Source: a virus
Strand: one strand, 5' to 3'
DNA: 32,331 bases
IMG/VR virus record: IMGVR_UViG_3300007734_000580
Span: 1-32,331 of that record
Positions within the stretch are counted from its first letter, which is position 1; each line of letters begins with the position of its first letter. The position numbers and the translations under genes are program-made. A model generated the notes under the pieces. That model did not search any database, was not told where the DNA came from, and saw only the letters and a program-made list of their open reading frames with translations. Shown here in pieces: positions 1 through 7,593 of this stretch.

Positions 1-127
1 GGAAGATGGGCAGACCTCGCATGGCACCCGCGATCCTCTCCGAGGCCGTGTTGGTATCCTTCCAATTGCCCACGATCCTGCCCGTGCCCCAAATGGAGGC
101 GGCCAGCTTCAAGGCCGTGGTCTTGCC
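1..127. repeat. Left copy of the 127-bp terminal direct repeat
   Basis: These bases are identical to 32205-32331. The repeat lies inside the primase-helicase gene, and joining the two copies keeps the reading frame, so it most likely marks the closing point of a circular or circularly permuted assembly. A length of 127 equals a common maximum assembler k-mer, which favours an assembly overlap over a physical terminal repeat. That last point is inference. Confidence 0.95.
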
Positions 128-1816
128 CACGCTGCTATTGCCCGAGAGGTCTAGCGCGAAGGCGGAGCCCACGGGAGCAAAGAAGCGGAGCAGTGGGGGC
201 ACCACCGCCGCGGCCATGGCATAGGCGGCCCGTGGATGCTCCCGGAGCACGGGCTCAACAGCGGCCCGCCACCCTTGCACCGTGCCCGAGGCCACCACCG
301 CCTTCACGGTGTCACGCTGCTCACCCTCAAGGAGCCCCATGCGGAGGTCCATGGAGGCAACACCCGCCGCAAAGTGGACCCCATCAAAGCCCCGCACAAA
401 GGCGGAGCCATCCGGGAGCCATCCCGTGGAGCTGGCCAAGGCCACGGTGGGCCACTTGGGTTTGCGCCCCGCGCTCAAGGCCTCCGCCTCATCTTGGTCC
501 ATGAGCGCAAGAGCCCCATCAATGTAGTCAACCAAGACCTTGGCGGTGTTGCTACTCACGGGCAGCCCCTTCCGCCTCCAGCCCACCAAGAGCCTCGCTT
601 GGCAAGCCTCCGCCGCGGGCACCTCCTCACCCTCGGCCAGCTGGTGGCCATGGGCAAGGGTCACATAGTGGTCACGGGTCTCAAGGCTCACTGCCCGGCC
701 CTTGACCCAGATCGCGGGGTAGCAAACGGACACCCACTCCACCTTGCCCTTGGTGCTCACCACCTTACGCAAGAGGTGGCCCCTCTCCTCTCTCCACCCA
801 TCGGGCATGGGGTGGCGCATCTCCCGCGGGCTCACCACCTCCACCACGGCCTCCACCTCTTGCGGGGCAACCTTGGCAACCTTGGCGGCCTTCACGGGCG
901 CACCCATCAAGCCCTCCCGCACCGCCTCCAGCCCAAGCGTGGCGTGCGCATCATTCCAATCAGTGCCACGCTCCGGGTGCCCCGCTGGCCACATGGGCAC
1001 CACCAGCCGCGCCCCTACCGCTTCCGCTGCCACCTTGGCGGCCTCAAGCCCCGTGTTGCGATCGTTGCCCCAATCATCATCCGCCGCCATCACGATCTCC
1101 ACCTTGGGAGCCTTGGCCCGTGCCATCTTGGCCACCGCCAACAGCTGGCCGCTATCCATGGCGCAAAGCACGCTCCACCCCGTGGCCGCATGAATGGAGA
1201 GCCCCGTGGAGTAGCCTTCACAAATGGCCACCGTGGAGGCCGAGCCCCGGATCACATGGTAGGTTCCCGCCCGCTTGGCGCCCTTCTCATAGGTCTTGAT
1301 CCACCTCTCGCTCTCCCGCTCCCACCAAATGCGCTGGAGGTTGACCACCGCACCCGTGGCATCCTTGAGGGGTAGGATAAGCGTGGCCCCCTTCCGATAG
1401 GAGCCCGCCGCCGCCTCCACGCCCTTGGTGGCAAGGTAGCCAAAGGAGCCCGAGGCCTCCGCCGCATCCTCCACCACCGAGATCGCTCTTGCCGCGGCCT
1501 CACCAGCCTCCTTTGCGCGGGCAGCCTCACGGGCCTTGCCCGCCTCCGCCGCCGCCGCATGGTAGGCTTGGACCTCCGCCGCGCTCATCTCGGAGCTGGC
1601 CCCGCGGTAGCTCCACTTTGTGGCCCCCTGCCCATCGGCCCAATTGCCAAAGGCACCCGAGGCCACCCCATCGGAGTGGAGCAGATACCACCCCACCTCC
1701 TTGCCCTCTTTGCCCTCCACCTCGCAACGGTGGATCTGCCCATCCGCCACCAGCGATCTGATCACCAGCCCACGGCCCCGCGCCGCCTCCACAAAAGATG
1801 CCTCTACCTCACCCAT
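1..1816 (-). CDS. TOPRIM/DUF927 primase-helicase, N-terminal part (continues at 32204-31252)
   Basis: This is the first 605 codons of a 922-residue protein that crosses the contig join. Residues 1-70 resemble the N-terminal region of phage and plasmid primases (FGNWADG). A TOPRIM domain follows at about 195-295, with the catalytic Glu in CEGYSTG (E200), the acidic cluster AADDDWGNDRNTG (244-256) and the typical TDWNDAH near 285. The DUF927 helicase part begins near residue 340. Its Walker A GNSSVGKTT (559-567) falls across the repeat. No CHC2 zinc finger is visible. The ATG at 1816 follows GGAGG at 5-nt spacing. It is probably the phage's replicative primase-helicase, since no polymerase gene was found. 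The function is inferred from motifs. Confidence 0.9.
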   Translation of the reverse strand, partial: MGEVEASFVEAARGRGLVIRSLVADGQIHRCEVEGKEGKEVGWYLLHSDGVASGAFGNWADGQGATKWSYRGASSEMSAAEVQAYHAAAAEAGKAREAARAKEAGEAAARAISVVEDAAEASGSFGYLATKGVEAAAGSYRKGATLILPLKDATGAVVNLQRIWWERESERWIKTYEKGAKRAGTYHVIRGSASTVAICEGYSTGLSIHAATGWSVLCAMDSGQLLAVAKMARAKAPKVEIVMAADDDWGNDRNTGLEAAKVAAEAVGARLVVPMWPAGHPERGTDWNDAHATLGLEAVREGLMGAPVKAAKVAKVAPQEVEAVVEVVSPREMRHPMPDGWREERGHLLRKVVSTKGKVEWVSVCYPAIWVKGRAVSLETRDHYVTLAHGHQLAEGEEVPAAEACQARLLVGWRRKGLPVSSNTAKVLVDYIDGALALMDQDEAEALSAGRKPKWPTVALASSTGWLPDGSAFVRGFDGVHFAAGVASMDLRMGLLEGEQRDTVKAVVASGTVQGWRAAVEPVLREHPRAAYAMAAAVVPPLLRFFAPVGSAFALDLSGNSSVGKTTALKLAASIWGTGRIVGNWKDTNTASERIAGAMRGLPIF

Positions 1817-1847
1817 CCAATCCTCCAAGGTTGCAAAAAGATCGCCA

Positions 1848-1865
1848 CTCCGCTATCATGCGGAG
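1848..1865 (-). promoter_or_regulatory. Hairpin in primase leader
   Basis: CTCCGC (1848-1853) pairs perfectly with GCGGAG (1860-1865) around a 6-nt loop. It lies about 30 bases before the primase start codon, between the TGCA-loop hairpin and the ribosome binding site. Its role is unknown; it could affect translation or mRNA stability. Confidence 0.5.
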
Positions 1866-1873
1866 CACCGGGT

Positions 1874-1898
1874 GGCCGCTTGGTGCAATCTTGCGGCC
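1874..1898 (-). promoter_or_regulatory. TGCA-loop leader hairpin of the primase gene
   Basis: GGCCGC (1874-1879) pairs with GCGGCC (1893-1898) around a 13-nt loop. Read on the minus strand, the loop contains ATTGCACC. It begins about where transcription from the candidate promoter at 1905-1933 would start. It belongs to the set of TGCA-loop hairpins found in several leftward leaders (28501, 30004, 30037, 30494, 31186). Confidence 0.5.
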
Positions 1899-1904
1899 TC
1901 CTCC

Positions 1905-1933
1905 ATGATGCCAACTTGGCGGCCCCCCGTCAA
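1905..1933 (-). promoter_or_regulatory. Candidate leftward promoter for primase-helicase
   Basis: On the minus strand TTGACG (1933-1928) and CATCAT (1910-1905) are separated by 17 bp, a sigma70-like arrangement with 5/6 and 4/6 matches to consensus. It points at the primase gene and leaves a leader of about 80 nt. The -10 match is weak. Confidence 0.4.
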
Positions 1934-1952
1934 GATAGCGCATCTCTAAAGC

Positions 1953-1990
1953 GCCCCCACGGTGGATCTCATCCTCCCCACCGTGGGGGC
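1953..1990. promoter_or_regulatory. 13-bp perfect inverted repeat hairpin
   Basis: GCCCCCACGGTGG (1953-1965) is the exact reverse complement of 1978-1990, with a 12-nt loop. Rightward it is followed only by a delayed run of four T, so it is a poor terminator. Read leftward, the loop is GGAGGATGAGAT, closely matching the ribosome-binding segments of three leftward genes (GAGGATGAGA). It lies upstream of the candidate primase promoter. An operator or a relic leader are possible readings. Confidence 0.55.
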
Positions 1991-2111
1991 TGCCCCTTTT
2001 GGGCCTCGGCCAGCGGGGCAACCCTCCGGTCTTTCCAGATGGTTGCACCCCGTAACCAGCTGCCCCTATTTCGGGGAGCAGTTCGGGGAGCTCACCCGCC
2101 AACGGTCCAAA

Positions 2112-2456
2112 CCTTCCCAAACGACCCAAAACCAAAAGCGAAGTGGGAAGATAGCACTTGTGACCTAGAGCCTTTGATCTTTGGGCATTTTTTGATCTCT
2201 CTTCCCACTTTTCCCACTTTTCCCACTCATATTGCCCTATGCGCGCGCGCGACCCCCTCCCCCCTCTCTCACCACCAGCCTCTCAAAACACCCCTATAAG
2301 GCCTTCACCTAGTGGGAAGATTGGGAAGAAGCCCATTTTTGGGGTCTAACCCTTTGCAATTGCTAGGCTTTGTCTCTGTCCAGTGGTTTGGGAAGGTTTG
2401 GGAAGATTGGGAAGGTCACTCCGGGCAGCCCTTCCCACCTCTCCCACCCATCCCAC
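2112..2456. repeat. Array of about 13 copies of 9-mer KTGGGAAGR in both orientations
   Basis: Plus-oriented copies start at 2143, 2312, 2321, 2388, 2398 and 2407. Minus-oriented copies start at 2112, 2200, 2209, 2218, 2430, 2439 and 2448; the last two are degenerate. Within clusters the spacing is exactly 9 bp (once 10). The plus cluster 2388-2415 and the minus cluster 2430-2456 form an inverted pair around 14 bp. The pattern suggests an iteron-like binding array for an initiator, repressor or packaging protein. The sequence does not match the DnaA box. Confidence 0.8.
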
Positions 2457-2460
2457 CGCC

Positions 2461-2489
2461 TTGACCTTGCACCACGCTTGCACCATAGT
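2461..2489 (+). promoter_or_regulatory. Candidate rightward (virion unit) promoter with 9-bp direct repeat
   Basis: TTGACC (2461-2466) and CATAGT (2484-2489) are 17 bp apart. The direct repeat CTTGCACCA at 2466-2474 and 2477-2485 covers the spacer, as an operator would. The last 9-mer of the upstream array ends 4 bp before the -35 box, so a protein bound there could touch polymerase. The -10 match is 4/6. Confidence 0.4.
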
Positions 2490-2602
2490 GCCCCTAGGCT
2501 CCCTCCTCTCACGGCTTTAGCGGGTCACGGGGCAGAGGTAGGGGGCCGCCTCTTTGTGCTCCACCAGCCCGCCAAAAAGTAACCCTTGCGCGAGGTCGCA
2601 CC

Positions 2603-3037
2603 ATGGCCAAGCTCTCCTCCGAGACCATCAAGACCGTTTGTGATGGCATCCGCATAGGCATGACGCTGGAGGCCGCGGCCCGCCTTGGAGGCATCACCAA
2701 GGTGACCCTCCACCGTTGGCGCACCGCCGAGCCGGGCACCCTTGATGCGGAGCTGCTAGCGGAGCTGGAGGAGGCAATGGACCTTGCCTTGGCGGAGGGG
2801 CAGCGGGTCTTGCTTGAGCGGATGCAAACGCACTCGGCGGGGGCCAAGGATAAGAAGGGGCGGCCCGTCAAGGAGTTTGGTGAATGGCAGGCCACCAAGT
2901 GGCTACTAGCAGCCCGCCACAAGATGGGCGTGGAGCAGCGGGTGGATGTGACCTCGGGCGGCCAGCCCGTGAAATATGTGGTCACCATCCCGGTGGTGGG
3001 GCGCATTGATGAGGAGCCCGAGGAGGGGGAGGGATGA
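2603..3037 (+). CDS. Small terminase subunit (TerS)-like, 144 aa
   Basis: The N-terminal 40 residues form a helix-turn-helix of the transposase/terminase type (EAAARLGGITKVTLHRWR, about 24-41), followed by a helical middle and a charged tail ending EEPEEGEG. DNA recognition plus the position directly before the large terminase supports the small packaging subunit, which selects phage DNA for the motor. Length is within the family's range. The ATG at 2603 is preceded by a weak GAGG. Its stop overlaps the next start as ATGA. The 9-mer array just upstream is a possible binding target, which is inference. Confidence 0.8.
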   Translation: MAKLSSETIKTVCDGIRIGMTLEAAARLGGITKVTLHRWRTAEPGTLDAELLAELEEAMDLALAEGQRVLLERMQTHSAGAKDKKGRPVKEFGEWQATKWLLAARHKMGVEQRVDVTSGGQPVKYVVTIPVVGRIDEEPEEGEG

Positions 3038-3141
3038 GCAGCCCGCTACTCTTCACCCCCGCCGTGGCGTGGTGCCTCCTCCTTGCCCTATGGTGCGCCG
3101 TGGTGTGGGTTGCGTGGACCATCATGGGGCGCGGCAAGTGA
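3034..3141 (+). CDS. 35-residue single-TM peptide between TerS and TerL
   Basis: The ATG at 3034 overlaps the terS stop (ATGA) and follows a strong purine-rich site (GAGGAGGGGGAGGG). The product is a hydrophobic helix rich in Leu, Ala, Val and Trp (about residues 5-31) with a short GRGK tail, so an inner-membrane peptide with a cytoplasmic C-terminus is likely. Its TGA overlaps the GTG start of the large terminase (GTGA), giving tight translational coupling on both sides. I do not recognise the family. Membrane genes at this point in a packaging operon are unusual. It could be a small lysis or superinfection factor, or mainly a coupling peptide. Confidence 0.7.
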   Translation: MSSPLLFTPAVAWCLLLALWCAVVWVAWTIMGRGK

Positions 3142-4409
3142 GGGCGCCGCTGGAGGTGGCGATCACCTTGCCCAAGCTCTACCGCAAGCAAGCGGCGGCG
3201 GTGTGTGACCCCACGCGGATCACTTGCATTGAGAGCACCACCAAGGCTGGCAAGACCATCGGTTGCATTGTGTGGCAGATCGGCCAAGTGATGAGCGGGC
3301 CGCCCGATGCGGAGCATTGGTGGGTTGCCCCGGTCTATGAGCAGGCCATGATGGCCTACCGCTTGGCGTGGTCTCTCTTGCGCCAACAGCAGGGCTTCAA
3401 GCAAGCCCTAGCGGAGAAGGCGATCCTATGCCCGGGCGGGCGGCGGTGGAGCTTCCGATCGGCGGATAAGCCCGACAACCTCTTTGGCTCGGCGGTCACC
3501 AGCGCGGTCTTGGATGAGGCCTCCCGCATGAAAGATGATGCGGTGGATGCCATCTTCTCCACCACCACCCGCACCCGCGGCCCCATGCGCCTCATCGGCA
3601 ATGTGCGAGGGCGGGCAAACCGCCACTACCAATGGAGCCGCAAGGGTGAGGCTGGTGAGGAGGGCTTTGCCTACCATCGGATCACGGCGGATGATGCGGT
3701 GGAGGCGGGGGTCTTTGACCTTGAGGATGTGGAGATGGCCCGCCGCTCCATGCCCGATGCCATCTTCCGTGAGCTCTATTATTGCGAACCGAGCGACGAT
3801 GGGGGCAACCCCTTTGGCATTGAGGCTATCCGGGCTTGTGCGGAGCTCAACGGCGGCAAGGCCACGGGCAAGCCCGTTGCGGTGTGGGGGCTTGATATCG
3901 CCCGCAAGCGGGATTGGGCAGTGCTCATTGGCTTGGATCACTCAAGGCAAGTGGCAGCTTTCCACCGTTGGCACGGCCTCTCCTTTGGCGCGCTTGTGAG
4001 TGAGGTCTCCCGCATAGTGGGCAAGGGCTCCCGGGCTTGCGTGGTCTATGATGCCACGGGCGTGGGAGATGCGGTGGGTGAGCAGCTGGTGGCGGCCCGC
4101 GTATGGGTGGAGCCTTTCATTTTCTCAAGTGCCTCCAAGCAGGGGCTCATGGAAGGCTTGGCTTTGGCCCTCCAGCAGGGCCGCACCTCGGTGGTGGATG
4201 GGGTCCACCGTGCGGAGCTGGAGGCCTTTGAATATGATGTGAAGGCGGGGCGGGTGGTCTATGGTGCCCCCGCTGCCACGCATGATGACACGGTTTGCGC
4301 CCATGCCTTGGCATGGTGGGGCGCCGATCGCTTTGGTGTTACTAACGCGGTGCGCCGCGGCATTATCTCCGCCCCCACGGGGCCAACGGTTAGGGGCTCA
4401 ACATGGTGA
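3138..4409 (+). CDS. Large terminase subunit (TerL), 423 aa
   Basis: This is the ATPase-nuclease of the DNA packaging motor. A Walker A-like segment ESTTKAGKT sits at 32-40 and Walker B SAVLDEA at 122-128, with the catalytic Glu E127. The RNase H-like nuclease half carries acidic residues in WGLDIARKRDW (D253), VVYDATGVGD (D305) and THDDTV (D383/D384). I chose the GTG at 3138 because it overlaps the preceding stop (GTGA). A longer reading to 2976 would overlap terS and the small peptide and has no coding logic. The gene overlaps the portal start by 7 bp. Confidence 0.93.
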   Translation: MRAPLEVAITLPKLYRKQAAAVCDPTRITCIESTTKAGKTIGCIVWQIGQVMSGPPDAEHWWVAPVYEQAMMAYRLAWSLLRQQQGFKQALAEKAILCPGGRRWSFRSADKPDNLFGSAVTSAVLDEASRMKDDAVDAIFSTTTRTRGPMRLIGNVRGRANRHYQWSRKGEAGEEGFAYHRITADDAVEAGVFDLEDVEMARRSMPDAIFRELYYCEPSDDGGNPFGIEAIRACAELNGGKATGKPVAVWGLDIARKRDWAVLIGLDHSRQVAAFHRWHGLSFGALVSEVSRIVGKGSRACVVYDATGVGDAVGEQLVAARVWVEPFIFSSASKQGLMEGLALALQQGRTSVVDGVHRAELEAFEYDVKAGRVVYGAPAATHDDTVCAHALAWWGADRFGVTNAVRRGIISAPTGPTVRGSTW

Positions 4410-7333
4410 AGGCGCAGATCTTGGATAGCAGGGGCAACCCCATCTCAAGCGAACGGCTCAAGACGGGCACCAACCTCATCTCCGCCCGCAACTTCTTGGG
4501 CGGCCTCCCGGATGCCGATGCCAACCTTGCCCTGCTCCCCATGGAGCGGCGTGGCGTGGCGGGCTTGGTGGGCCTTTACCGGGAGATGATGGACACCCAT
4601 GTGGGCATCTCCGCTGCGGTCTATTGGGCTATCACGGAAGCGGCCTCCCTGCCCAAGGAGGTGGTGTGGTGTCACACCCAAGACCCCGATGCGGAGGCGG
4701 AGGCCTTCATGGCCCTATGCCGCACCGCGGTGCTTGATGAGGCCGTGGTCTATGATGGCCTCTTGGAGGGCAGCAACGCCCTTTGGGTCTACCCCTTGGT
4801 TGACGCGTTCGTGGGCTTTGGCCTCATGGCCCCCCGCATGATGAGCGGCGGCGCCGTGGAATGGTATCCCATTTCTCAAAATGCCGTGATGTTGTGGCGA
4901 CCGAACGGCTACCTGCTGGGTGGCGTCCGCTTCTCCACCCCCAACGGCTATGATGATATTGACGCGGCGGAGCTGGTCCACACGATCCACGGCTTTGCGG
5001 GCGCTGGTGAGTTTGAGGGGCGGTCCATGCTCCGCTCTTGCATTCAGCCCTTTGCCATCTGGAAGCAGATCGCGATCTCCGCTGGTATCTATCAGAACCT
5101 CCAAAACGGCTTCCTTGACATAAGCTTTGAGCCCTCGGTGGCGGAGGCTGATGTGGCGGAGTTCAATGCCTTTGCCCAAGCCTTCCAAGATGGCCAGCGG
5201 CGCTACCTCCTCCGCCCCAAGAATGTGGATGTGGAGATGCGCTACCCCTCGGGCACCCCCGCGGATGTGGTGGCGCAATTGGAATATTGGGATCGGCAAA
5301 TTGAGAAGCAGCTCAACGCGCCCCTTGCGGGCATAGCGCAGTTTGGCAGCCGTGCCATGGCGGAGACCCTTGACGGCGCCTCCGGGCGGAAGGCCAAAGC
5401 GTGGATCAATGGCATCTTTGAGCGGTCAAGCCGCGGGATGTTCGGATGGCTTGCGCGGCAAGTGGGCTACACGGGCAAGCTGCCCAAGGTGCAGGTGCAA
5501 TCGGCGGAGCTCACCACGGGCATGGATGGTTGGGCGGCCTATGTTACGGGCGTGCAATCGGGGCTGCTCACCCGCGGCCCGGATGATGAGGCATGGGGGC
5601 GCCGTGTGATCGGAGCCCCGGAACTGCCCGTCAAGGAGGAGCAGGATGTGGTCAAGGAAACCCCCGCGCCTCTCTTGGTGGGCAGCCTACAGATCGCGCA
5701 AGAGGTCTTGGGCAAGCTGGTGGCAACGGCGGCCAACCCCGTGCCGATCGCACCCGAGGCGGCCATGGTCTTGCTCCAAGCGGCGGGCCTCCAAGAGCCC
5801 AACGCCCGTGCCATGATTGATGCTCAAATGCGGGTGGTGCCTTTCATGGCGGCGCCCGTTGCGGAGGTGCCCGTGGAGGGCGCGGCGCTGGTGGTGGCCC
5901 CTACTGCTCCCGCCCCCGATGATGAGCCCCCAAGCGGAGGCGGAGGCGGAGGCGGAGGCGCACCACCACCAGCGGGCAAGGATGAGGTCACGATCCCGGG
6001 CTCCAAGATCACGGTGCCCGCTGCCATTGGCACGGCGCCCGCCTTTGCCCCTGCCACCTCGGCCAAGGATGGGGGCAACCTCTCCGATGGCTTGATCTTG
6101 GCGGCCAGCTTGGCGGACCACCCGGAGGTTGCGGTGCCCGACAATGTGAAGGCGGCGGCGGCGGCGGCCTTGGCAGCGCACCGAGCGGCCACGGGCAAGA
6201 CCACGGACCCGGAGGCGATCCTCCTTGCCCGTGACCTTGCGGCGGGCAAGCGGCTAGCGTGGGATCGGGTGCTCAAGCTTGCCCGCTACTTTGCGGAGGT
6301 CTACCCCAAGGCCAAGGCCTCCAAGAGCTTTGCGGACGGCGGCCCGGTCTTCCACCGCTATGAGCTCCGAGGCGGAGATGCGGCGCGGGAGTGGGTGCGC
6401 ACCCTGCTCACGGCCTATGCCATGGCAGCCCACCAGCGGGCGGCGCGGCTCAATGAGGGCGGCGGATGCGGGTGCGGGGAAGAGCATGGTGACCTTGGCG
6501 ATAAGGAGGGGGAAGGGGTCTTGGCCGTTGGCGCCGATGGCAAGGAGTTTGTGACCTACCGGGAGTTGCGGCCCGAGGAGGAGGTGGTGGCATGGGTGAC
6601 CCTAGCGGACACCCGCCGCGCCCTTGATGTGGAGCTTGGCTTCGCATTGGACCGCGTGGCAGCTGACCACCGCAACGCGGTGCGCCGTGCCTTGCGGGAT
6701 GGGTGGCAGCCCGGGGAGCAAGATGCGATCTGGTCCACCTTTGTGCCCCAATATGCCAAGGCCTTGACGGATGCGGCGGCCACCTTGCGGGGGAGCATTG
6801 AGGCCGAGGTGCTCAATGAGGCTGCCCGGAGTGCGGGCGCTGCCACGGTTGGCAAGATGGGCGCTGGTGAGGCGGCGGCGGTCTCCTCCACCATGGCGGC
6901 CAGCGCCAATGCCCAATTTGCAAAGGCGGCGGCCCTCACCCAAGTGGCGGCGGAGACCATAGCCAACAGGGTAGGGGGCGAGATCTCCGATGCCTTGCTT
7001 GGCGGTGCGGACGCCTCCAAGTGGAAGAGTAGGATCACCCCGCTTGGCTTGGCCGATAGTGCCCGCGCAAGCCGCAACCAAGTGGAGGGCGCGGCAAGGG
7101 TGGCAACCTATGCGGACACCCCCGAGGCCAAGGGCGTGGTGCCCTCCCTGCTCATCCGCTCAAGCATCCCGGACGGGAGCCGCTGCTCCATTTGTGCGGA
7201 GCGTGATGGGCAAGAGGTCAACATGGCGGGCAACCCCGATGCGGAGATCCCGGAGCTGCCCGACCCCGATTGCCTAGGCGGTGCGAACCGTTGCCGCTGC
7301 GGTTGGTTCGTGGTCTATGGCAAGGTGGGCTAG
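4403..7333 (+). CDS. Portal protein fused to F-like minor head protein, 976 aa
   Basis: Residues 1 to about 430 resemble Mu gp29-like (DUF935) portals, the dodecameric DNA gate at the capsid vertex. A disordered linker with eight consecutive glycines follows near 515-535, encoded by GGCGGA repeats at about 5935-5960. Then comes a helical segment (ARDLAAGKRLAWDRVLKLAR) and a Cys-rich GGGCGCGEE patch. The last 250 residues look like a Mu F/SPP1 gp7 head morphogenesis domain, ending in the paired cysteines of SRCSICAERDG and the PDPDCLGGANRCRC motif. Mu-like phages normally carry portal and F as separate genes, so the fusion is notable. The ORF is continuous, with no stop or frameshift visible. 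Confidence 0.85.
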   Translation: MVKAQILDSRGNPISSERLKTGTNLISARNFLGGLPDADANLALLPMERRGVAGLVGLYREMMDTHVGISAAVYWAITEAASLPKEVVWCHTQDPDAEAEAFMALCRTAVLDEAVVYDGLLEGSNALWVYPLVDAFVGFGLMAPRMMSGGAVEWYPISQNAVMLWRPNGYLLGGVRFSTPNGYDDIDAAELVHTIHGFAGAGEFEGRSMLRSCIQPFAIWKQIAISAGIYQNLQNGFLDISFEPSVAEADVAEFNAFAQAFQDGQRRYLLRPKNVDVEMRYPSGTPADVVAQLEYWDRQIEKQLNAPLAGIAQFGSRAMAETLDGASGRKAKAWINGIFERSSRGMFGWLARQVGYTGKLPKVQVQSAELTTGMDGWAAYVTGVQSGLLTRGPDDEAWGRRVIGAPELPVKEEQDVVKETPAPLLVGSLQIAQEVLGKLVATAANPVPIAPEAAMVLLQAAGLQEPNARAMIDAQMRVVPFMAAPVAEVPVEGAALVVAPTAPAPDDEPPSGGGGGGGGAPPPAGKDEVTIPGSKITVPAAIGTAPAFAPATSAKDGGNLSDGLILAASLADHPEVAVPDNVKAAAAAALAAHRAATGKTTDPEAILLARDLAAGKRLAWDRVLKLARYFAEVYPKAKASKSFADGGPVFHRYELRGGDAAREWVRTLLTAYAMAAHQRAARLNEGGGCGCGEEHGDLGDKEGEGVLAVGADGKEFVTYRELRPEEEVVAWVTLADTRRALDVELGFALDRVAADHRNAVRRALRDGWQPGEQDAIWSTFVPQYAKALTDAAATLRGSIEAEVLNEAARSAGAATVGKMGAGEAAAVSSTMAASANAQFAKAAALTQVAAETIANRVGGEISDALLGGADASKWKSRITPLGLADSARASRNQVEGAARVATYADTPEAKGVVPSLLIRSSIPDGSRCSICAERDGQEVNMAGNPDAEIPELPDPDCLGGANRCRCGWFVVYGKVG

Positions 7334-7593
7334 GGCTCGGCCACCACGGCTGGGCTAGGCTTGCACCACGGGCATGAGCAGCCCTTGAGGCGGTAGCGTG
7401 CGGGGGTGTTGCCGCTGCCCGCCTCCACCCCGTTGACCTCGCCCTCAATGATGAGGCGGCCAAGCTCCGATCGGATCGCCTTCTCTCCTCCGATGCCCAC
7501 CAGCCGTGAGAGGTGCGCTGGTGATGGGTGGAAATCCACCGCGTGGCAGCGGGTCAAAAGATCTAGGATCTCTCTTTGGCGGCGGGTGACCAT
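7330..7593 (-). CDS. LexA-like winged-helix DNA-binding protein, 87 aa
   Basis: This lone leftward gene lies inside the virion unit. The start TRRQREILDLL is very like the LexA N-terminus, and a helix-turn-helix follows (PSPAHLSRLVGI, then a recognition helix to about residue 50) with a wing near GEVNGVEAG. No LexA protease domain is present. The C-terminus has Cys72, Cys74 and Cys77 (CSCPWC), possibly metal-binding. GAGGAG precedes the ATG at 7593 at good spacing. Its stop overlaps the portal stop tail to tail. A small transcription regulator with its own promoter is likely; the target is unknown. Confidence 0.75.
   Translation of the reverse strand: MVTRRQREILDLLTRCHAVDFHPSPAHLSRLVGIGGEKAIRSELGRLIIEGEVNGVEAGSGNTPARYRLKGCSCPWCKPSPAVVAEP

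Larger units (their letters stand above)
1817..2602. other. Divergent non-coding region, candidate replication origin and control region
   Basis: No convincing gene lies in these 786 bp; open frames here have unusual composition and no neighbours to couple with. The region separates the leftward primase unit from the rightward virion unit. It holds a candidate promoter for each direction, several hairpins, a 13-bp inverted repeat (1953-1990), about 13 copies of a 9-mer, AT-richer stretches (about 2160-2225 and 2330-2385), an alternating GC run (2241-2251) and a pyrimidine-rich tract (2253-2270). Such a layout is typical of phage origins or master control regions. This is inference. Confidence 0.6.

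Noticed and set aside
236-1375. Long plus-strand ORF of 379 aa
   Set aside because: It lies antisense to the primase, is rich in His/Pro/Arg/Leu as expected of a shadow of a biased gene, and has no motif.
1856-1906. 16-codon leader peptide (MEEAARLHQ...) before the primase
   Set aside because: Its ATG lies inside the predicted -10 box, so it would not be transcribed from that promoter; no regulatory codon pattern.
1953-2000. Rho-independent terminator
   Set aside because: Stem is strong but the T-run is only four bases and displaced, and no gene is transcribed into it rightward.
1809-2135. Minus-strand ORF of 108 aa just before the primase
   Set aside because: Covers the promoter and hairpins, has Gly/Pro-rich unnatural composition and contains one of the 9-mers.
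2112-2456. 9-mers as DnaA boxes
   Set aside because: TTTTCCCAC and relatives do not fit TTWTNCACA in any register.
2976-3137. N-terminal extension of the large terminase
   Set aside because: Would overlap terS and the membrane peptide; the GTG at 3138 with GTGA overlap gives the expected family start.
5935-5960. GGCGGA tandem repeat as a regulatory element
   Set aside because: It encodes the glycine linker in the portal fusion and keeps the frame.
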